Source: Oscillospiraceae bacterium
Lineage (GTDB): Bacteria; Bacillota; Clostridia; Oscillospirales; Ruminococcaceae
Assembly: GCA_017544185.1 (NCBI GenBank)
Contig: JAFYEQ010000320.1
Coordinates: 1-10,118, forward strand
Direction: 5' to 3'
DNA: 10,118 nucleotides
The translations under genes were made by a program, and so were the position numbers. Positions 1 to 4,686 of this stretch are shown in pieces. The first letter of the stretch is position 1. The number at the start of each line of letters is the position of its first letter. A model generated the notes under the pieces. That model had not been told where the DNA came from. It worked only from the letters and a program-made list of their open reading frames with translations, and did no database searches.

Positions 1-44
1 GTCCCCCTACGATCTGATACCGGTCATAGAGGATATGCGGGATA

Positions 45-61
45 TATGACCGTAGGTCATA
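45..61. repeat. Small inverted repeat downstream of the GTPase gene
   Basis: The arms TATGACC and GGTCATA (7 bp each, perfect) flank a 3-nt loop, starting 8 bases beyond the GTPase stop codon. A further GGTCATA lies at 22-28. No T-run follows the stem in the minus direction (ATATATCCC comes next), so it does not look like an intrinsic terminator and transcription may continue to the left. Its function is unknown. Confidence 0.45.
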
Positions 62-68
62 CTGACGG

Positions 69-1370
69 TCAGCGTGTCCCGATCACCTTCACCTCACCGA
101 CCTCTGCCACCTTCTCCGCTGTGAACACAGGCTCGTATGCATCGGCATAGAGCTTTTCGGTGCGCAGCGCATCTATAAGTGTCTCCATGCGGGCAAGCTC
201 CGACTGTACGGCTGCCCGCCTTGTTTTTTCCGCAGCGGTGCGTATCAGCTTGTATCTGCTCAGGCTCTCCAGCTCTTCGGTCAGCGCATCGCGTTTCACC
301 ATGGTAGCCCCCGCCAGACAGAACAGCACTGCTCTGTCCACGCCGTAGGGGCGTATCCGGGCGTCCTCCCTCACACGTCCCGTGGCATCCACGTTGGGAG
401 TACCGTCCGGCATGCGTCCCACGGCGGACACGGGGATCAGCATGGTAGACCATCCGCGCATATCCGCCGCCCTGAAGGACGGAGCGAGGACGTATTTTTT
501 AACGTCATGCATCGCACGGCGATACCCTCCGTCACTGACGCGCACGTCTACAGCCGGGCTGTCCGAAGCGGTGAGGGCGGTGACGAGGGAAAAGCCCTCC
601 TTGTCCCCAAGTGCCTTGAACATATTGTTTATGCCGTCGGCAGACACTGCGGAGCGTATCGCAGTACCGTCGAACATGGAGGTATCGGCGGACCAGGTAT
701 CGGCCAGCGCCTTGCTCATATGTATGGTATTGCACAGCACTATGGCACCGTCGGAGGACCATATATGGCGTATCAGTCTGTTATATACCTCCTGAGCGGA
801 GCCGTCGGGATCGTCGATGAACTCTCCGCCGTAGTCGGTGATGTACATGAGCCCCATCATCTCGTCGTTGACGTATATCTCGAAGCACACCTCGGTGAAG
901 ACCATCTTGTCCGTGCCCTCGCGGAAGTCAGAGCCCACACCGCCCACAGACGGACGTATCTCGAAGCGTCTTGCCAGCTCTGCCTGTATGCGGCGAATGA
1001 CCGCAAGGCGGGCATCCCCCTCAACAGCAAGGGCATCCAGATGCATCTCCCTTGACGATGAGCGTCCCGCTGCAGGGGATCTGCTGACGGCGCCGAAGGC
1101 TCCGCCGCCTCCGCCTGCGGATACGGGCATCACTGGTGCCGACGGCTCGGGGACGGGTGCCCCCACCTTTTCGGCTGCGCCTCCCACATCGTACATCACG
1201 GGGAGCAGATGCAGCACACAGGGCCCGCCCGGCGTATCTATCACCATATCATCATCCGTCAGCATCTGGCATACCGCCGACATAAAGGTAGTCTTGCCCG
1301 ATCCCGAACCGCCTATCATCGCAAGGCGGAACACGGTCAGGCCTGTTATATCAGATCTTTCTTGTTTCAT
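69..1370 (-). CDS. TRAFAC-like P-loop GTPase, second gene of the AAA+/GTPase operon
   Basis: Predicted soluble GTPase of about 433 residues. Visible motifs, numbered from the ATG at 1370: a P-loop GGSGSGKT with Lys26; a G3-like DYGGE starting at Asp179 after a hydrophobic strand; a possible G4 (TASD, 267-270) at the end of a strand; and a G5-like PVSAVG around 314-318. A later PYGVD (about 341-345) recalls the segment that follows G5 in bacterial GTPases of the double-GTPase/TRAFAC class. Between G1 and G3 lies a Pro/Ala/Ser/Gly-rich insert (about 71-102) with five consecutive glycines. The C-terminus is helical and charged. A GTG at 1415 overlaps the AAA+ stop as GTGA and would add 15 residues. 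I prefer the ATG because GGAG sits 6 nt before it. The tight junction implies co-transcription and possible translational coupling with the AAA+ gene. The GTPase assignment is fairly secure; the subfamily and role are inferred. Confidence 0.8.
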   Translation of the reverse strand: MKQERSDITGLTVFRLAMIGGSGSGKTTFMSAVCQMLTDDDMVIDTPGGPCVLHLLPVMYDVGGAAEKVGAPVPEPSAPVMPVSAGGGGGAFGAVSRSPAAGRSSSREMHLDALAVEGDARLAVIRRIQAELARRFEIRPSVGGVGSDFREGTDKMVFTEVCFEIYVNDEMMGLMYITDYGGEFIDDPDGSAQEVYNRLIRHIWSSDGAIVLCNTIHMSKALADTWSADTSMFDGTAIRSAVSADGINNMFKALGDKEGFSLVTALTASDSPAVDVRVSDGGYRRAMHDVKKYVLAPSFRAADMRGWSTMLIPVSAVGRMPDGTPNVDATGRVREDARIRPYGVDRAVLFCLAGATMVKRDALTEELESLSRYKLIRTAAEKTRRAAVQSELARMETLIDALRTEKLYADAYEPVFTAEKVAEVGEVKVIGTR

Positions 1371-1411
1371 AGGGATCTCCGTTGTATGATCTGTGGTCAT
1401 ATGGTCTGCGG

Positions 1412-4093
1412 TCACACGGCCACGTCGTCCTCGGTGAATACGTATGCATCCTCGGGAAGTTCCACCCTGCCCATGGCGCGGGCAGCAGCGGCCTTGTTGC
1501 GGTCGGCGGGACCATCGCCGCCCATCTGTTTTGCTATCATATCCAGTATACGCTCATATCTGCGCTGCTTCATGGAGTCGCACAGCCTGCGTATCAGGCG
1601 GGCATTGCCCTTGGAGGCCTCACCGCGGGCACACAGATCGGCTATATATCTCTTCACCCGTTCTGCACAGCCCTCCGACACGGTGTCCTTCGACTTGCGG
1701 CACATGAGCATGAATATATCGAAGAGCTGTTCCTCGGTATAGTCCTCGAAATAGTACACCTTGAGGCGTGAGGACAGTCCCGGGTTCTTGTCCAGGAAGT
1801 CCTGCACCTTGTCTTTATATAGTATGAGTATCATATTGAAACGGTGCCTGTCCACCTCCATGCGGTTGAGCATGGCATGTATGGCAGCCTCGCCCCCCTG
1901 CTCCATGAGCTGGTACGCTTCCTCCACGATCAGCACCGTATCCAGTCGGCAGGCCTCGTCTATCTTCTCGTTCATCTTCTCGGCACTGCCCGATGCGTAT
2001 ATGCTCGTGATCTCCGACGCATCCACGTATACAGGCGCAGATCCGCCCAGTATGCCCAGACTGTGGTAGAGCTCGGATGTGAGCTGTGCGGCGGTGGATT
2101 TGCCCGTACCCGGGTTCCCCGCCCAGATCATATGTGTAGGACCGGGATAGTGGAGCCCCTTCTCCATACACTCTACCTTAAGGGCCAGCTGATCGTTGAA
2201 TATATCCTCCAGGAAGTCCAGACCTACGTAGTCATGCAGCTTGGCGAACACGTCCTCAGCGGAATAGCCTCTCTTGGTGAAGAGGGCCTCCCTTGCGCCG
2301 AAGTCGCACCTCTCCGCCACCATGCGATCCGCCATACTGTCCGTGCGGTAGGAGCAGGCACGCTTCACGTCGGTGACCAGACTGTTCACGTCACGGGCGT
2401 TGCCGAACCTCTCACGGTCGCGGTCGGCGAAGTAGTTCTCAAAGAACACGGGAAGCCCCTGCAGCACGTCTTCCGACAAGTCAGTCACACGGCCGCTGAT
2501 GCCCTCGGGCTTGCCGAACTGGGACGTGAATATCTCCATGAGCAGCGGCGGCTGATACTCCTCCAGCGTGATGACGTTGGATGCACCGAAGCGGGAGAAC
2601 AGGCCTTCGTTCATCTTCCATACGTCGCCCATCCTGTCGGCATACCCTGCGAACACCACGCAGAAATGCATATCATCGTTGGTCATGGCGGCGACGATGG
2701 TGTTGAACACCTCATCGCAGAAGGAGTTATGGCCTCCCTCGTTCTTCTCTGCCAGTGAATACACCTCATCCACCAGCAGCACGCCCTCCTGGGCCTCCTC
2801 GATCAGAGCTGCGGTGAGACGTGAGGTCTGTCCGACGTATTCACCCACGAGACGGTCGCGGGAGCCGATCACGGTATGTCCCGAGCGCAGTATCCCCTCG
2901 CGCTGGAGTATGCGCCCGATAAGTCCTGCGATGGCGGTCTTGCCCACCCCCGGAGGCCCCTCGAGCACGAAGTTCGGAGCCTTGCAGCGGCGCATATCTC
3001 TCTCGGGCTCGAAGCGGCCGACGCTGAGGCCTATGCCGTCCCCTGCGGTATCCGGGTACAGCATGCGGTAGTTGACTATGAAGCTGTTGATAACGCTGTA
3101 CGCGCTCTCCCAGCCCTTGGTGTCCCGCAGTATCTTCATGGGGTCGGTATCGTCCCTGAGGTCGATGGACGAAGAGGGATAGAGCTGAGATATGGTATCT
3201 CTGTCGAGCCATACCTCCCCGAGCCCCGAGGAGCGCATATACTGTTCTATGGCTTCCTTCATGGATTTGAGCTGTATATGGCCGCTGTCACGGCTGCAGA
3301 AGGACAGCATACGGACCAGTCGGGGCATATCCTCCCTATGGAAGCGCAGATGACAGGTCCTTCCCACGCCGTAGCGGTCGGTATAACTTATGCCCTTGAC
3401 GCGCAGCAGCTCCAGAAGATGCGCTATCTCATCGGGGAGCGGTGCTCCCACGGTGATGTTGGAGCTGGCGCTGAACTTGTCCCGCACTATGAACAGCGAC
3501 TCCAGTATGGCCACCTGAGTACGTGACAGCATGCGCTGGAGGCTGTGGGTGTCCAGCGTCTTGGAGAGTATGATACATATATTGCGGTCCTCATTGGGGA
3601 GCATCTTCCACTCCTCGAACCGCTCCAGCAGCAGTCTGCCGCCGTCGGTGGGAGCGAGCCTTATCAGGTCCTCGAGGGATGTGAAGACCAGTGCCTTGCT
3701 GCCTGCGTCCCGCATGAAGCGGTCGGTGATCACGGGGAGCTGGTCGCGGGCGATGCGTCTGGTATAGGACAGCTTTTCCTCTTTTTTAGGAGCGGCAGGA
3801 CCGTCATCCAGGAAGGAGTAGTCCCCCTTGGTATCCTTTGCGGCAGGGCTCTCCTCGGTCTTCGGCTTCTTAACGTCGAAGGACCGCATGGCCTCCACGC
3901 CGTCCTTGTCCACGGCGTATACCATGCCCCTCTGCGTAGAGCAGAACACCGTGCCCTTATAGCCCAGCTCCCGCAGCCTTATGGCCAGCAGCTCATCAAA
4001 GTTCACCGCCCAACCGTTCTTAAGGACGAACACATCGCTGAGCTCGCCCGATATACAGAATATCCTGGTAGAAGGATCGTTGAGTATCGACAT
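1412..4093 (-). CDS. Tandem AAA+ ATPase of the CbbX/SpoVK type
   Basis: Large predicted ATPase of about 893 residues with two recognisable AAA+ modules. Module 1 has Walker A GPPGVGKT (379-386), Walker B VDEVYSLA (Asp442-Glu443), sensor 1 FAGY (481-484), an arginine finger in GLFSR (Arg501) and sensor 2 GNARD (Arg567). Module 2 has GNPGTGKS (659-666), VEEAYQL (Glu724-Glu725 in place of Asp-Glu), ILILY at the sensor-1 strand, NPGLSSR (Arg776) and GNAR (Arg832). The xEEAYxL and NPGLxSR signatures are typical of the CbbX/SpoVK/EccA family, whose members remodel protein complexes as hexamers. The N-terminal 220 or so residues show AAA-like strands (ALVFTSLEDL, ICIILSK) but no P-loop, and include a charged Pro/Lys/Glu-rich linker (about 74-107), so this may be a degenerate third module. 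ATG 4093 is preferred to ATG 4114: GGGG lies 6 nt before it, and the predicted transcript starts only a few bases before 4114. The substrate is unknown; the GTPase downstream and the divergent coiled-coil protein are candidate partners. Confidence 0.88.
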   Translation of the reverse strand: MSILNDPSTRIFCISGELSDVFVLKNGWAVNFDELLAIRLRELGYKGTVFCSTQRGMVYAVDKDGVEAMRSFDVKKPKTEESPAAKDTKGDYSFLDDGPAAPKKEEKLSYTRRIARDQLPVITDRFMRDAGSKALVFTSLEDLIRLAPTDGGRLLLERFEEWKMLPNEDRNICIILSKTLDTHSLQRMLSRTQVAILESLFIVRDKFSASSNITVGAPLPDEIAHLLELLRVKGISYTDRYGVGRTCHLRFHREDMPRLVRMLSFCSRDSGHIQLKSMKEAIEQYMRSSGLGEVWLDRDTISQLYPSSSIDLRDDTDPMKILRDTKGWESAYSVINSFIVNYRMLYPDTAGDGIGLSVGRFEPERDMRRCKAPNFVLEGPPGVGKTAIAGLIGRILQREGILRSGHTVIGSRDRLVGEYVGQTSRLTAALIEEAQEGVLLVDEVYSLAEKNEGGHNSFCDEVFNTIVAAMTNDDMHFCVVFAGYADRMGDVWKMNEGLFSRFGASNVITLEEYQPPLLMEIFTSQFGKPEGISGRVTDLSEDVLQGLPVFFENYFADRDRERFGNARDVNSLVTDVKRACSYRTDSMADRMVAERCDFGAREALFTKRGYSAEDVFAKLHDYVGLDFLEDIFNDQLALKVECMEKGLHYPGPTHMIWAGNPGTGKSTAAQLTSELYHSLGILGGSAPVYVDASEITSIYASGSAEKMNEKIDEACRLDTVLIVEEAYQLMEQGGEAAIHAMLNRMEVDRHRFNMILILYKDKVQDFLDKNPGLSSRLKVYYFEDYTEEQLFDIFMLMCRKSKDTVSEGCAERVKRYIADLCARGEASKGNARLIRRLCDSMKQRRYERILDMIAKQMGGDGPADRNKAAAARAMGRVELPEDAYVFTEDDVAV

Positions 4094-4125
4094 AGTCATC
4101 CCCGCTCTCGTCATAGCATACCTAT

Positions 4126-4154
4126 ATTATACCACATCTCCCTGCATATTTCAA
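4126..4154 (-). promoter_or_regulatory. Sigma-A-type promoter of the AAA+/GTPase operon
   Basis: On the minus strand, TTGAAA (4154-4149) is followed after exactly 17 nt by TATAAT (4131-4126). TGG stands directly before the -10, giving an extended -10. The predicted start is near 4118-4119, leaving a leader of about 25 nt before the ATG at 4093. The match to consensus is nearly perfect, so a strong or repressor-controlled promoter is likely. Confidence 0.8.
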
Positions 4155-4187
4155 GTATATCTGCCGCCGGCCGATCTGCCGATATAC
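4155..4187. promoter_or_regulatory. Inverted repeat abutting the AAA+ promoter, possible operator
   Basis: The perfect arms GTATATC (4155-4161) and GATATAC (4181-4187) are 19 nt apart and begin immediately upstream of the -35 hexamer. Two direct copies of ATCTGCCG (4159-4166 and 4174-4181) are nested inside. The position suits an activator or repressor site. No regulator is recognised in the window, so the role is inferred from location only. Confidence 0.35.
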
Positions 4188-4254
4188 CTGCTGATACTTT
4201 TCTTGATCTAACGCATAGATGCGGGGGTATGGGGACAGCAGCCTCCATTGGGGA

Positions 4255-4270
4255 TGTGGCGATAGCCACA
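4255..4270. repeat. Tetraloop hairpin upstream of the tandem hairpin pair
   Basis: TGTGGC (4255-4260) and GCCACA (4265-4270) form a perfect 6-bp stem around GATA. It lies 8 nt before the pair of 8-bp hairpins and shares their tetraloop design, though not their stem sequence. Confidence 0.5.
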
Positions 4271-4278
4271 CATTACCG

Positions 4279-4331
4279 GCGACTGCGTCAGCAGTCGCAT
4301 CTCTAGCAACTGCGCTAGCAGTTGCATCTCT
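4279..4331. repeat. Two tandem 27-bp hairpin units with compensatory stem changes
   Basis: Unit 1 has arms GCGACTGC (4279-4286) and GCAGTCGC (4291-4298) around GTCA. Unit 2 has arms GCAACTGC (4306-4313) and GCAGTTGC (4318-4325) around GCTA. Each is followed by ATCTCT (4299-4304 and 4326-4331), giving a period of 27 bp. The G-to-A change in the left arm (4281 versus 4308) is matched by C-to-T in the right arm (4296 versus 4323), so both 8-bp stems are perfect. This suggests selection for, or copying of, the folded form. It resembles REP/BIME-like or small-RNA structures; the function is unknown. Confidence 0.75.
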
Positions 4332-4418
4332 TGCCCCTTGTCCCTTGCCCCTTGCCCCTTGTCCCTTGTCCCTTGTCCCTTGTCCCTTGCCCCTTGTCCC
4401 TTGCCCCTTGCCCCTTTA
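4328..4418. repeat. Heptanucleotide minisatellite (CCCTTGY)n
   Basis: Eleven uninterrupted copies of CCCTTGY occupy 4335-4411; the last base is T or C in the order T C C T T T T C T C C. Diverged copies flank the array: CTCTTGC at 4328-4334 and CCCTTTA at 4412-4418. The array starts right at the tail of the second hairpin unit. Seven is not divisible into codons and no supported gene covers it, so copy-number change would alter spacing rather than a protein. Heptanucleotide short tandem repeats (STRRs) are known from filamentous cyanobacteria; any relation to those is only an analogy. Confidence 0.9.
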
Positions 4419-4428
4419 CGGAGAAACA

Positions 4429-4485
4429 ATGATCCGGAAGCAGGGCAGGATAGTATGGATATCTCAGTTATGGGTCGTTTTTTAA
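4429..4485 (+). CDS. Possible 18-residue small ORF
   Basis: An ATG at 4429 is preceded by GGAG (4420-4423) at a 5-nt spacing, a good ribosome binding site, and reads MIRKQGRIVWISQLWVVF before TAA. The peptide is basic at the start and hydrophobic/aromatic at the end, as in some membrane-active small peptides. It begins 11 bases after the minisatellite. No promoter was recognised before it, and an ORF this short can occur by chance. It is recorded as a candidate only. Confidence 0.18.
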   Translation: MIRKQGRIVWISQLWVVF

Positions 4486-4501
4486 ATATAAAATATTTTT
4501 T

Positions 4502-4517
4502 TCGGTATTATTACCGA
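4502..4517. repeat. Small inverted repeat in AT-rich upstream DNA
   Basis: TCGGTA and TACCGA pair perfectly around TTAT. A run of seven T precedes the stem, and only a short, interrupted T-tract (TATTTTCG) follows it on the plus strand. It could be a weak terminator or a protein site; neither is well supported. Confidence 0.3.
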
Positions 4518-4577
4518 TATTTTCGCCATTTCGTAATACACACAAAAATCATTGAACATTTTCTACAAAAAAAGTCA

Positions 4578-4606
4578 TTGACAATGTAAAAAAAATGTGA
4601 TATACT
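4578..4606 (+). promoter_or_regulatory. Near-consensus sigma-A promoter of the coiled-coil gene
   Basis: TTGACA (4578-4583) is followed after exactly 17 nt by TATACT (4601-4606), with TGA before the -10 (extended -10). The spacer is A-rich and the upstream DNA is strongly AT-rich, like an UP element. The -35 is embedded in a palindrome, CATTG-A-CAATG (4576-4586), which could be an operator half-pair. The predicted start is near 4613, giving a leader of about 74 nt. Confidence 0.82.
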
Positions 4607-4624
4607 TATCATAGTGCGTTATGA

Positions 4625-4647
4625 GGATACCCTCAGCGGATACCCTC
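4625..4647 (+). repeat. Direct repeat in the 5' leader of the coiled-coil mRNA
   Basis: GGATACCCTC occurs at 4625-4634 and again at 4638-4647, a 13-nt period, inside the predicted untranslated leader. It could be a protein or RNA-binding site. The upstream in-frame ATG at 4621 would translate through it, but that ATG has no ribosome binding site. Confidence 0.4.
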
Positions 4648-4686
4648 TTTATTTATTGTTTATTTCGATATGGGAATGGTGATGAA

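Larger units (their letters stand above)
4115..4686. other. Structured divergent intergenic region
   Basis: This gap of about 570 bases separates the divergent AAA+ and coiled-coil genes. In order it holds: the AAA+ promoter and its flanking inverted repeat; a small palindrome CGCAT-AG-ATGCG (4212-4223); three tetraloop hairpins (4255-4325); an 11-copy heptamer minisatellite (4335-4411); a candidate 18-codon ORF (4429-4485); an AT-rich stretch with a small inverted repeat TCGGTA-TTAT-TACCGA (4502-4517); and the coiled-coil gene promoter with its 5' leader. Long frames cross the minisatellite on both strands, but only because the heptamer lacks stop codons in some frames. I see no convincing conventional gene here. 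Confidence 0.75.

Noticed and set aside
10..60. A 17-codon ORF on the minus strand (ATG at 60, ending in TAG)
   Set aside because: No ribosome binding site and no recognisable features; it probably lies in the gap after the GTPase gene.
22..1401. Recurring TATGACC/GGTCATA at 22-28, 45-51, 55-61 and 1395-1401 as a regulatory motif
   Set aside because: One copy is coding sequence at the start of the GTPase extension, and a 7-mer seen four times is not enough to claim a regulon site.
4335..4411. The repeat array as a CRISPR
   Set aside because: The units are 7 bp, contiguous and without spacers.
4208..4485. Open frames on both strands through the minisatellite (repetitive GARDKGQ-type and PCPLPLV-type peptides)
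   Set aside because: The heptamer contains no stops in these frames, so they stay open by composition. They lack ribosome binding sites and the peptides are simple translations of the repeat.
4502..4517. TCGGTA/TACCGA hairpin as a terminator
   Set aside because: The stem is short and AT-rich, and the T-run lies before rather than after it on the plus strand.
4621..4686. Upstream start of the coiled-coil gene at 4621
   Set aside because: It has no ribosome binding site, lies only about 8 nt from the predicted transcription start, and adds an unlikely aromatic/Cys tail translated from the direct repeat.
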